Below, in pieces: positions 1 through 6,660 of a stretch of 8,723 bases of DNA (position 1 is its first letter; the number at the start of each line of letters is the position of its first letter). The DNA is taken from contig JAUNRD010000058.1 in assembly GCA_030535815.1 (NCBI GenBank), forward strand, positions 1 through 8,723, read 5' to 3'. Position numbers and translations under genes: made by a program. Below the pieces are notes generated by a model. The model was not told where the DNA came from and did no database searches. It saw nothing but the letters and a program-made list of their open reading frames with translations. Source of the stretch: Clostridia bacterium. GTDB taxonomy: Bacteria > Bacillota > Clostridia > CAKSNL01 > HGM11501.

Positions 1-1
1 C

Positions 2-220
2 CCGAATTTAAGAGATAAATCAGAGCGAGATAAGTGGCGTAATGATACCTCCTGCACAGATCCCAAGACAGCAGGCGATATGCTTCTTCCCACATTTTCC
101 AAAGGCACCCCTGAAATTGATAAATCAGTTTACGAAAAAATGGCAAAGATGTGGGAAGATGAATGTGCCAGAAAAGAAGGCTACATAAAAGCAGCTCTTA
201 ATCAAAGCTCGAAAAAATGA
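2..220 (+). CDS. C-terminal end of an unrecognised protein (5' end outside window)
   Basis: An open reading frame enters from the left edge and stops at a TGA at 218-220, giving the last 72 residues of a protein. The tail is hydrophilic and rich in Lys, Asp and Glu. It contains the stretch DPKTAGDMLLPTFSKGTP followed by a probably helical segment (VYEKMAKMWEDECARKEGYI). It has no membrane segment and no motif that I recognise, so I propose no function. The reading frame is believable because it is open from the window edge and because its stop lies about 20 bases before a strong intrinsic terminator, as expected for the last gene of a transcript. There is no sign that it belongs with the sugar importer, which has its own promoter after the terminator. 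Confidence 0.6.
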   Translation, partial: PNLRDKSERDKWRNDTSCTDPKTAGDMLLPTFSKGTPEIDKSVYEKMAKMWEDECARKEGYIKAALNQSSKK

Positions 221-240
221 GCTCATTCTTAACGTAATTA

Positions 241-283
241 AAAAAGCGGAATCGTTAATTGCGATTCCGCTTTTTGTTTTTTT
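241..283 (+). terminator. Intrinsic terminator closing the leftmost gene
   Basis: Two 9-base arms, GCGGAATCG (246-254) and CGATTCCGC (262-270), pair perfectly around a 7-base loop. Five A residues before the left arm pair with five T residues after the right arm and lengthen the stem. The T-rich tail runs to about 283, broken by one G. The A-run on the left means the structure could also work weakly on the opposite strand, but no gene points that way here. Confidence 0.9.
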
Positions 284-300
284 AAAATAAATTTACTTTT

Positions 301-331
301 TTGTATTCATAATGGGAATAATAGATATACT
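301..331 (+). promoter_or_regulatory. Probable promoter of the sugar importer operon
   Basis: A good -10 hexamer, TATACT, lies at 326-331. The best -35 candidate is TTGTAT at 301-306, giving a spacer of 19 bases, which is longer than the ideal 17. The start would fall near 338, leaving a leader of under 20 bases before the ATG at 355. The -10 sits inside a short inverted repeat, AGATA-TAC-TATCT (323-335), which could be an operator or chance in AT-rich DNA. I saw no clear catabolite-response (cre) site here. The relatively poor -35 would suit a promoter that needs an activator; that last point is inference. Confidence 0.5.
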
Positions 332-354
332 ATCTTTATTGAAAGGATGATTTT

Positions 355-1635
355 ATGAAAAAAATACTTGCATTATTAATTGCCGCGACGTTGATTTTCG
401 CCCTTACTGCCTGCACAGGGGAGGAGCCGACGGAAAAAGCAGGCTCTGTCTACTGGTTTAATTTTAAGCCCGAGGCGGATGCGGCACTTCAGAACGTTGC
501 GAAAAGCTATAAAAATCAGACCGGGGTGGACGTTAAAGTGGTAACGGCGGCATCAGGCGGATATAACACGGCCTTGATTGCCGAGATGGACAAGAAAAAC
601 GCCCCCACCTTGTTTGTCGTGGGAAATATGGAGTCCCTTAAAACCTGGGGCGACTATTGCTATGACCTTAAAGGAACAAGCGTATTTGACAAGCTCAATC
701 AGGATATAATCCTTTATAATGAGGACGGAAGTGTGGCTTCCATCGGATATTGCTATGAGTGCTTCGGCATAATTGTAAACAAGGATTTACTCGGAAAAGC
801 GGGCTACACGGTTGACGATATATATAATTTTGAAACCTTGTCCGCTGTGGCTTCAGACATTCACAAAAGAAGCGGGGAGCTTGGCTTTGATGCCTTTACC
901 TCATCGGGGCTTGATGCATCCTCCTCCTGGCGTTTTTCAGGACATCTTGCGAATATGCCACTCTACTACGAATTTAAGGACAGAGGCGTTAATTCCCAGG
1001 TGCCATCCCTTACCGGTGACTACCTTTATGCATTTAAGAATATATGGGATTTATATATAAACAATTCAGCCGTTACGGGCGCAAGCCTTGCAACAGCCAC
1101 GGCTGATATGGCAACCGCCGAATTTACCGAGCGTAAGGCAGTATTTTATCAGAACGGCTCCTGGGAATATCACAAGCTTAAGGAAGCGGGCTTTACGGAC
1201 GATGAGCTACAGATGATTCCCATATACACAGGTGTTCCCGGTGAAGAGAATGCGGGGCTTTGCTCCGGCACGGAAAACTGCTGGGCGGTAAATAAAAACG
1301 CCTCCGAGGAAGATATAAGGGCAACCCTTGACTTTATGGACTGGCTTGTAACATCCGATGAAGGAACAAAGGTTATGACTGAGGAATTCGGCGCCATACC
1401 CTACGAAGGTGCGCCGGAAGATGCAAACCTCTTTATAAAAAATGCATCGGACTATGTAGAAGAGGGAAAATACTCCGTAAGCTGGGACTTCAACCTTACA
1501 CCCGGCGTTGAAATATGGCGTATGGGCTTGGTTGATGCCCTCACAAAATACAGCGCAGGGCTTTCCGACTGGTCTGAGGTGGAAAAGGCATTTATAACCG
1601 GCTGGGAGCAGCAGTACAAGATAGAAAATCAGTAA
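355..1635 (+). CDS. Carbohydrate ABC transporter substrate-binding lipoprotein (CUT1 / family 1 solute-binding protein)
   Basis: This 426-residue protein is the extracellular receptor of a sugar ABC importer. Residues 1-20 form a lipoprotein signal peptide: a KK start, a hydrophobic core and the lipobox LTAC, with C20 as the predicted lipid-anchored residue. The mature part has the usual family 1 layout: an early SVYWFNF strand (about 31-37), the segment SIGYCYECFGIIVNKDLL around 129-146 that matches the common 'YGIIYNKDLL' region, and the late segment ENCWAVNKNASEED followed by DFMDWLVTSDEGTKVM. The length is typical of the family. The ATG has AAAGGAT upstream with AGGA at 344-347, 7 bases away. 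Two permease genes follow directly. Five cysteines lie in the mature part beyond C20 (102, 133, 136, 303, 309). The ligand cannot be read from the sequence; a mono- or oligosaccharide is inferred from the family. Confidence 0.93.
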   Translation: MKKILALLIAATLIFALTACTGEEPTEKAGSVYWFNFKPEADAALQNVAKSYKNQTGVDVKVVTAASGGYNTALIAEMDKKNAPTLFVVGNMESLKTWGDYCYDLKGTSVFDKLNQDIILYNEDGSVASIGYCYECFGIIVNKDLLGKAGYTVDDIYNFETLSAVASDIHKRSGELGFDAFTSSGLDASSSWRFSGHLANMPLYYEFKDRGVNSQVPSLTGDYLYAFKNIWDLYINNSAVTGASLATATADMATAEFTERKAVFYQNGSWEYHKLKEAGFTDDELQMIPIYTGVPGEENAGLCSGTENCWAVNKNASEEDIRATLDFMDWLVTSDEGTKVMTEEFGAIPYEGAPEDANLFIKNASDYVEEGKYSVSWDFNLTPGVEIWRMGLVDALTKYSAGLSDWSEVEKAFITGWEQQYKIENQ

Positions 1636-1661
1636 AACAAAAAGGAAGAGTGTGATTTTAC

Positions 1662-2579
1662 GTGAATAAAAAAATCCGCAGGGAGCGAGGCGGTTTATCA
1701 TCAAGTCTTATAAGGAAGCCCGTTGCCCGCATGGGCTGGCTCTTCCTTTTGCCCACCTTTATTGCGTTTTCAATAGGCTTTATATGGCCGTTTCTTCAGG
1801 GGCTCTTTCTTTCCTTTACAAGGTTTCGTCTGACAAGTGACTGGGAGTGGGCGGGGATTGACAACTACATTCAGGCGTTTTCCGATACGTCCTTCGTCCA
1901 CGCCTTCCGTCACACACTGCTTTTCACCGTTGTGACACTTGTTCTTATCAATCTCATCGCCTTTGCCGTTGCCTATATCCTTACGAGCAAAATAAAAGGG
2001 GCGGACATTTTCCGAACGGTTTTCTTTATGCCGAATTTAATCGGCGGTATTGTACTTGGCTACATCTGGTCCATGATATTTGACTATATTTTATCCTTTT
2101 ACGGAACTTCCATTATGCTTGACGGGCGTTTCGGCTTCTGGGGACTTGTGATTTTAATGTGCTGGCAGCAGGTGGGGTATATGATGATTATATACATCGC
2201 AGGCTTCCAGTCGGTGCCGGAGGATATGCTTGAGGCATCGAAAATTGACGGAGCCACCGGCTTTCAGGCACTAAGGAAAATTATCATCCCGAATATGATG
2301 CCTTCAATTACAATATGCACCTTTCTGACACTTACCAATTCCTTTAAGCTTTACGATCAGAACTTAGCACTTACGGCGGGAAGACCCTTCGAGATGTTAG
2401 CCGACGGAAGTACGGTGAGAACCACGGAGCTTATGGCGCTAAACATCGTAAATTCCTTCAGCGCAAACGTGACAAACCGCGGTGTCGGTCAGGCAAAGGC
2501 GGTACTCTTCTGTATTTTGGTTGTGGGAATAGGACTTTTGCAGCTTTTCGGAACAAAATCAAGGGAGGTAAAAAATTGA
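1662..2579 (+). CDS. Sugar ABC transporter permease, MalF/UgpA type
   Basis: This 305-residue inner-membrane protein is one half of the translocation pore of a CUT1 sugar importer. A basic N-terminus (residues 1-24) is followed by about six membrane segments, near 26-50, 85-108, 118-141, 157-181, 213-227 and 277-297. The loop that docks onto the ATPase carries the EAA motif at 191-210, reading EASKIDGATG then ending in IIIP, close to the consensus EAA-x3-G-x9-I-x-LP. The start is GTG at 1662. An in-frame TGA at 1653-1655 excludes anything further upstream, and AAGGAAG at 1642-1648 is a somewhat distant ribosome site. An ATG at 1731 (residue 24) is a possible alternative but would remove the basic leader. 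The gene lies 26 bases after the binding protein gene and overlaps the next permease by 4 bases. Confidence 0.93.
   Translation: MNKKIRRERGGLSSSLIRKPVARMGWLFLLPTFIAFSIGFIWPFLQGLFLSFTRFRLTSDWEWAGIDNYIQAFSDTSFVHAFRHTLLFTVVTLVLINLIAFAVAYILTSKIKGADIFRTVFFMPNLIGGIVLGYIWSMIFDYILSFYGTSIMLDGRFGFWGLVILMCWQQVGYMMIIYIAGFQSVPEDMLEASKIDGATGFQALRKIIIPNMMPSITICTFLTLTNSFKLYDQNLALTAGRPFEMLADGSTVRTTELMALNIVNSFSANVTNRGVGQAKAVLFCILVVGIGLLQLFGTKSREVKN
2564..2568 (+). promoter_or_regulatory. Ribosome binding site that fixes a TTG start for the second permease
   Basis: A strong GGAGG within AAGGGAGGT lies 7 bases before the TTG at 2576-2578. No ATG or GTG is suitably placed, so this site makes the TTG the best start. 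The TTG overlaps the TGA of the preceding permease (TTGA, 2576-2579), an arrangement typical of translational coupling. Confidence 0.8.
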
Positions 2580-3436
2580 AAAATCTCTCTTCGCTAAGGC
2601 GGGAAAGAGCCGTGAAAACAGTGCTCACGGTGATATTTTCCGTAATCAGCATATTTTATGTAATGCCGGTTTTGCTGGTATTGATTAATTCCTTCAAGAG
2701 CAATAATGCCATAAATATGGAAACCTTCAGCCTGCCCGATGCCGAAAGCTTTGTGGGGGCGGATAACTATATAAAGGGTATGACCTTCGGAAACTATCCC
2801 TTTCTTATGTCGGTTTTATACAGCTTCATAATTACCGTAACTTCCACCGCACTCATACTTTTATGCACGTCAATGGCGGCGTGGTACATTGAAAGGGTGG
2901 GCGGAATAATAGGGAAAGGCGTTTACTACTTATGCGTTTTTTCAATGGTTGTGCCCTTCCAGATGGTTATGTACACTCTTTCAAGAACGGCGGACACACT
3001 TAACTTAAATACGCCTTTCACCATACCTGTAATTTATCTTGGCTTTGGTGCAGGTCTTGCGATATTTATGTTTTCGGGCTTTATAAAATCCATTCCCTCG
3101 GAAATTGAGGAGGCGGCATCCATTGACGGATGCGGGCCCGTCAAAACCTTCTTTCTTGTGGTGCTTCCCATGCTTAAGCCAACCCTTATTTCCGTGGGTG
3201 TGCTTGAAATTATGTGGATATGGAATGACTATCTCCTTCCGTATCTTGTGCTTGATATAAACGAGTACCGCACTATTCCCATTCATATCCAGTACCTCAG
3301 AGGAAGCTTCGGTACGGTGGATATGGGTGCGACGATGGCGATGATTATGATAAGCATTGTGCCGGTTATTGTATTTTATCTTATCTGTCAGAAGCATATA
3401 ATAAAAGGTGTTGCCGCAGGTGCGGTAAAAGGGTGA
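2576..3436 (+). CDS. Sugar ABC transporter permease, MalG/UgpE type
   Basis: This 286-residue protein is the second half of the importer pore. About six membrane segments are visible, near 14-37, 78-102, 115-137, 147-170, 195-215 and 250-271. The EAA motif for ATPase contact is at 179-198, reading EAASIDGCGP and ending VVLP, a close match to the MalG-type consensus. The extreme C-terminus, QKHIIKGVAAGAVKG, is the hallmark tail of this permease type (family knowledge: QKxxxxGxxxGAVKG). Translation starts at TTG, set by a strong ribosome site and a 4-base overlap with the upstream permease, so the two pore subunits are probably made in equal amounts. No ATPase gene follows; the operon ends about 75 bases later at a terminator. 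Confidence 0.93.
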   Translation: MKNLSSLRRERAVKTVLTVIFSVISIFYVMPVLLVLINSFKSNNAINMETFSLPDAESFVGADNYIKGMTFGNYPFLMSVLYSFIITVTSTALILLCTSMAAWYIERVGGIIGKGVYYLCVFSMVVPFQMVMYTLSRTADTLNLNTPFTIPVIYLGFGAGLAIFMFSGFIKSIPSEIEEAASIDGCGPVKTFFLVVLPMLKPTLISVGVLEIMWIWNDYLLPYLVLDINEYRTIPIHIQYLRGSFGTVDMGATMAMIMISIVPVIVFYLICQKHIIKGVAAGAVKG

Positions 3437-3509
3437 AGCGTTAAAAATGCCCGGAACGCAAAAAGGCAAGTTTATTAAGGAAAATATAAGAGATAGACCT
3501 TAAAAGCAG

Positions 3510-3536
3510 AAAGGCGATGCATTGCATCGCTTTTTT
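3510..3536 (+). terminator. Intrinsic terminator closing the importer operon
   Basis: GCGATG (3514-3519) pairs with CATCGC (3525-3530) around a 5-base CATTG loop. The AAAG before the stem can pair with the start of the T-run at 3531-3536, lengthening the helix to about 10 pairs. It lies about 75 bases after the MalG-type permease and ends only a few bases before the gatCAB -35 box, so importer transcripts should be kept out of gatCAB. Confidence 0.85.
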
Positions 3537-3539
3537 ATA

Positions 3540-3568
3540 TTGAAATGTTTAAGGAAATAGTATATACT
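3540..3568 (+). promoter_or_regulatory. Promoter of the gatCAB operon
   Basis: The -35 box TTGAAA (3540-3545) and the -10 box TATACT (3563-3568) are separated by exactly 17 bases, a strong sigma-A-type promoter. Transcription should begin near 3575, so an in-frame ATG at 3545 lies upstream of the RNA start and cannot be the gatC start from this promoter. The -10 is part of a perfect 10-base palindrome, AGTATATACT (3559-3568), which may be only a consequence of the AT-rich -10. Confidence 0.8.
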
Positions 3569-3592
3569 GTATATCATAAAGGATGGGGTTTT

Positions 3593-3847
3593 ATGTACAC
3601 ATACGAAGAGCTTTTACACCTTTCGGCACTTAAGGAAAGAAAAGGCGAAAAGGAAAAATTTGAAGCAAGGCTTAAAAATATACTTGGAATATCTCTTACA
3701 GACGGGGAGATTATACATAGAGATACTTCTTTAAGGGAAGATGAGGCAAAGCCGTCACTTGACAATTTTGTTGCCGTTAAAAATGCAAAAGCGGCAGAGG
3801 ACGGCTTTATTTCGGTTTCGGAGGCGTATTATGAAGGGGAAAATTGA
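3593..3847 (+). CDS. gatC: Asp/Glu-tRNA(Asn/Gln) amidotransferase subunit C (GatC)
   Basis: GatC is the small subunit that wraps around GatA and GatB and stabilises the cytoplasmic amidotransferase. This enzyme converts Glu-tRNA(Gln) to Gln-tRNA(Gln) and/or Asp-tRNA(Asn) to Asn-tRNA(Asn). The 84-residue product is slightly shorter than the usual 90-100. An N-terminal helical part (about residues 5-32) leads to the diagnostic segment LREDEAKPSLD (47-57) and the ending NAKAAEDGFISV (64-75), both typical of GatC. The start is the ATG at 3593, with AGGA (3580-3583) 9 bases upstream. A longer frame from ATG 3545 would add 16 residues unlike GatC and begins inside the promoter. It is first in the operon and its end overlaps gatA by 17 bases. 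Confidence 0.92.
   Translation: MYTYEELLHLSALKERKGEKEKFEARLKNILGISLTDGEIIHRDTSLREDEAKPSLDNFVAVKNAKAAEDGFISVSEAYYEGEN
3820..3824 (+). promoter_or_regulatory. Ribosome binding site deciding the gatA start
   Basis: GGAGG lies inside the end of gatC, 6 bases before the ATG at 3831. It selects this ATG rather than one at 3741 in the same frame, which would add 30 residues (MRQSRHL...) that are basic and unlike any GatA N-terminus and are merely the out-of-frame reading of gatC. Confidence 0.85.
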
Positions 3848-5249
3848 AAAACTGCATAAGCTTCTCAAAAATAAAGAAATATCGCCTTCGCTTTTTTTAG
3901 AAAAATATCTTGAAAGAATAAAGGAAAAAGAGGAACTTAATGCATTCATCACGGTGACGGAAAAAGAAGCACTTGAAAACACCCGCTATGCAGAAAGGCT
4001 TTTTGATGAAGGAAAGGATACCTTGCTTTCCGGCATTCCCATGAGCCTTAAGGACAATCTTTCAAGTTGCGGGATTTTAACCACAGCGGGAAGCAGAGTT
4101 CTGTCTGATTACTATCCCGTCAATGATGCCCATACTTACGCCTGCCTTAAAAAGGAAGGTGCGGTGCTTCTCGGCAAAAATAATATGGACGAGTTCGGGA
4201 TGGGCGCATCAAGTGACACGTCATTTAAAGGGGCGGTTATAAATCCCCTTGATGAAAAAAGATCTCCCGGTGGCTCGTCGGGCGGAAGTGCGGCAGCTGT
4301 TGCATCGGGGGAAGTAGTTTATTCTCTCGGTTCCGATACGGGAGGAAGCATAAGGCTTCCGGCATCCTATACGGGCACCGTCGGTCTTTGCCCCACCTAC
4401 GGAGCCTTAAGCAGACGCGGGCTTATTGCCCATTCGTCCCTGCTTGACAGAGTGGGGATAATCGCAGGCTCGGTTTCCGATGTGTCGGCGGTTTTCGATG
4501 CGGTAAATTGCTTTGATGAAAAGGATATGACATCGGTTAAGGGCGACAGGAAAAAAACTTACGGAAATCTTTCCGATGGAGTAAAGGGACTTAAGGTCGG
4601 AATTATTTTGGATGTAACGGACAAAGCCCACGATGAAACGAAAAAACACATAAAAAGAGCCGCAGAAACCTACAGATTGCTTGGTGCGGAAGTGTCGGAT
4701 GTGAAAATCCCTGCCTGGGACAAGGCGGATGACATATATTCCGTAATTGCAACTTCCGATGCGGCAAGTAATCTGGCAAGGTATGACGGCGTAAGATACG
4801 GCGAAAGACGAAACAGCGTCGTTGATACAAGAGAGGGCTTCGGCGACGAAGTTAGAATGAGAATCCTTCTGGGAAATGTCATACTGACCTCGGAAAAGGA
4901 GCTTTCTTTAAGGAAAAAGGCGGAGGCGGAAAGATGCCGTCTTGCGGAGAGCTTCAAAGAGGTATTCGGCAGATTCGACATACTTATTTCGCCCTCGGCA
5001 TTTCATACAGCACCGCTTCCGGGAGAAACAGATGAACTTTTAACGGACTACTTTTTAACGGCGGCGTCGGTTTCCCATCTTCCATCCCTTTCTGTTCCGA
5101 TGGGATTTTCTGAAAACGGACTTCCCTTAGGTATGCTGATAACAGCAAAGTGGATGGATGAGGATGTTATACTTCGTGCAGCATATGCCTTTGAAGATGC
5201 GATGCAGGACGAAATTTATAAAAAGGGGGCGGAAAAATTTGAATTTTGA
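3831..5249 (+). CDS. gatA: Asp/Glu-tRNA(Asn/Gln) amidotransferase subunit A (GatA), glutaminase
   Basis: GatA is the amidase-signature subunit that frees ammonia from glutamine and feeds it to GatB. The 472-residue product is close to the usual 480-490. The full Lys/cis-Ser/Ser catalytic triad is visible: K74 in SLKDNL, S149 in the GGSSGGS glycine-serine loop, and the nucleophile S173 in SDTGGSIRLP. The spacings of 75 and 24 residues equal those of the Staphylococcus aureus enzyme (K79, S154, S178, from memory), so it is expected to be active. The tail motif GLPLGMLI is also typical. Nearby amidase-family enzymes are an alternative in general, but the setting between gatC and gatB settles the identity. 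The gene overlaps gatC by 17 bases and gatB by 11, which points to coupled translation of equal subunit amounts. Confidence 0.96.
   Translation: MKGKIEKLHKLLKNKEISPSLFLEKYLERIKEKEELNAFITVTEKEALENTRYAERLFDEGKDTLLSGIPMSLKDNLSSCGILTTAGSRVLSDYYPVNDAHTYACLKKEGAVLLGKNNMDEFGMGASSDTSFKGAVINPLDEKRSPGGSSGGSAAAVASGEVVYSLGSDTGGSIRLPASYTGTVGLCPTYGALSRRGLIAHSSLLDRVGIIAGSVSDVSAVFDAVNCFDEKDMTSVKGDRKKTYGNLSDGVKGLKVGIILDVTDKAHDETKKHIKRAAETYRLLGAEVSDVKIPAWDKADDIYSVIATSDAASNLARYDGVRYGERRNSVVDTREGFGDEVRMRILLGNVILTSEKELSLRKKAEAERCRLAESFKEVFGRFDILISPSAFHTAPLPGETDELLTDYFLTAASVSHLPSLSVPMGFSENGLPLGMLITAKWMDEDVILRAAYAFEDAMQDEIYKKGAEKFEF
5224..5241 (+). promoter_or_regulatory. Ribosome site and TTG start codon of gatB
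   Basis: AGGGGG (5224-5229) lies 9 bases before a TTG at 5239-5241. The protein then reads (L/M)NFEPIIGLETHVEL, which is where GatB proteins normally begin. ATG codons further upstream in the same frame (for example 5158 and 5197) would add a basic, non-homologous extension lying within gatA. Confidence 0.75.
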
Positions 5250-6660
5250 ACCCATAATCGGGCTTGAAACCCACGTAGAGCTGCTTACAAAAAGCAAAAT
5301 TTTCTGCTCCTGTGAAAACTCCTTCGGCGGTGAGCCTAACTCAAAATGCTGTGAGGTTTGTATGGGACACCCCGGCGCTTTGCCGCACCTTAATCACGAG
5401 GTTGTGCTTTTCGGTGCAATGGCGGGGCTTTCCTTTGGCTCTGAAATAAACAACTACTCATATATGGCAAGGAAAAACTATATCTATCCCGACCTTCCGA
5501 AGGCATATCAGATAACCCAGGGAGAAGTGCCGCTTTGTATTGGCGGAAGCGTAACTCTCACAGACGGGCGAAGGATAAGAATCGAGCGTATCCATATCGA
5601 GGAGGATGCAGGTAAGCTCATAAAAAAGGACGGGGAATTTTTAATTGACTACAACCGTGCGGGAGTGCCATTGATTGAGATAGTTACAAAGCCTGACTTT
5701 GAAACAGGGGAAGAGGTGGCTGAATACCTTACCGATCTGGCACTTACCATGAAACGCCTTGGAATTTCCGACTGCAAAATGCAGGAAGGCTCCCTTCGCT
5801 GTGACGTAAATATATCCCTTAAAGATAAAGTGACAGGAAAGATAAGCGAGAGGGTTGAAATTAAAAACGTAAACTCCTTTTCCTTTATAAAAAAGGCAAT
5901 TGATTATGAGGCAAAAAGGCTTGCATCAATGCTTGAAGAAGGAAAAGAAATAGTAAGGGAAACCCGCCGCTTTAATAGTGAAACGGGAGTTACCGAAGCT
6001 ATGCGCGGAAAGGAAAGTGCATCGGACTACCGCTATTTTGCGGAGCCTGACATTCCCTCAGTTTACATATCGGATAGAGAAATTTCCGCCTTAAAAGAAA
6101 ATCTTCCCCCTCTTCCGAGGGAGAAGAAAATGCACTATGCATCATTTGGCGTATCAATGGAGGATGCCTTTATAATATCAAAATACAAGGCGCTTTCCCT
6201 ATATTTTGACAGCCTTTTATCGGGCTATGGCGATGCCGTTCATTTATCAAAAATTATCCTTTCATCCGCCTTTAAGTTTGTAGATGAGGAAACAAGGGGA
6301 AACGGCGAAATCCTTCCCACGGCACCCGATGTTTTATATGTCCTTTCCCTTATGGCAGAGGGGAAAATAGAAAAGCGATTCGATAAGAAAATTTTCGATA
6401 AAATGTTTGAGGAAAGAAAGCCTTTTTCAGAGCTTTTCAATGAAGAAGATTTTGCCCCGATTTCAGATGATGAGCTTATAAAAATAACAGAAAATGTAAT
6501 AATCGGAAACGAAAAGGCAATTTCGGACTTTTTATCAGGAAAGGAAAAGGCAATTGCCCCGCTTATCGGAAAAATAATGAAGGAAACAAAGGGCAGGGCA
6601 GATGCTAAAAAGGCAGAGGAAGCCTTAAAGGAAATTATCTGTTCAAGATATAAATCATAA
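5239..6660 (+). CDS. gatB: Asp/Glu-tRNA(Asn/Gln) amidotransferase subunit B (GatB)
   Basis: GatB activates the misacylated Glu- or Asp-tRNA with ATP and completes the amidation using ammonia from GatA. The 473-residue product matches the usual length of about 475. The N-terminal cradle domain opens with IIGLETHVEL, holding the conserved E10 and H12 of the active site. The four-cysteine zinc region is present as FCSC (C23, C25) and CCEVC (C38, C41, plus an extra C37). The conserved HIEEDAGK lies around 119-126. The C-terminal third is the helical, charged YqeY-like region that grips the tRNA elbow. The start is TTG 5239, 11 bases inside gatA. The last 26 bases (6635-6660) are shared with the convergent tspO gene, and I see no terminator hairpin after it. 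Confidence 0.95.
   Translation: MNFEPIIGLETHVELLTKSKIFCSCENSFGGEPNSKCCEVCMGHPGALPHLNHEVVLFGAMAGLSFGSEINNYSYMARKNYIYPDLPKAYQITQGEVPLCIGGSVTLTDGRRIRIERIHIEEDAGKLIKKDGEFLIDYNRAGVPLIEIVTKPDFETGEEVAEYLTDLALTMKRLGISDCKMQEGSLRCDVNISLKDKVTGKISERVEIKNVNSFSFIKKAIDYEAKRLASMLEEGKEIVRETRRFNSETGVTEAMRGKESASDYRYFAEPDIPSVYISDREISALKENLPPLPREKKMHYASFGVSMEDAFIISKYKALSLYFDSLLSGYGDAVHLSKIILSSAFKFVDEETRGNGEILPTAPDVLYVLSLMAEGKIEKRFDKKIFDKMFEERKPFSELFNEEDFAPISDDELIKITENVIIGNEKAISDFLSGKEKAIAPLIGKIMKETKGRADAKKAEEALKEIICSRYKS

Noticed and set aside
1207..1704. 165-codon open frame on the minus strand inside the binding protein gene
   Set aside because: It is antisense to a well-supported gene with family motifs, its protein is not recognisable, and it looks like a codon-use shadow.
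3438..3459. GCGTT...AACGC inverted repeat just after the second permease
   Set aside because: It has only 5-base arms with an 11-base or longer loop, followed by A rather than T residues, so it does not qualify as a terminator on the plus strand. The convincing one is at 3510-3536.
3005..3469. 154-codon open frame on the minus strand over the second permease
   Set aside because: It overlies the EAA motif and C-terminal hallmark of the permease on the other strand. Its product is a His/Lys/Tyr-rich string with no domain character.
3545..3592. Possible 16-residue N-terminal extension of GatC from ATG 3545
   Set aside because: This ATG overlaps the -35 box and lies upstream of the expected RNA start near 3575. 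The extra residues do not look like GatC, and ATG 3593 has a proper ribosome site.
3741..3830. Possible 30-residue N-terminal extension of GatA
   Set aside because: It is the shifted-frame reading of gatC, basic and non-homologous, while GGAGG at 3820-3824 points to ATG 3831.
4407..4981. Several overlapping minus-strand open frames inside gatA
   Set aside because: They overlap each other in different frames and lie wholly within a gene with an intact catalytic triad. No ribosome site or promoter supports them.
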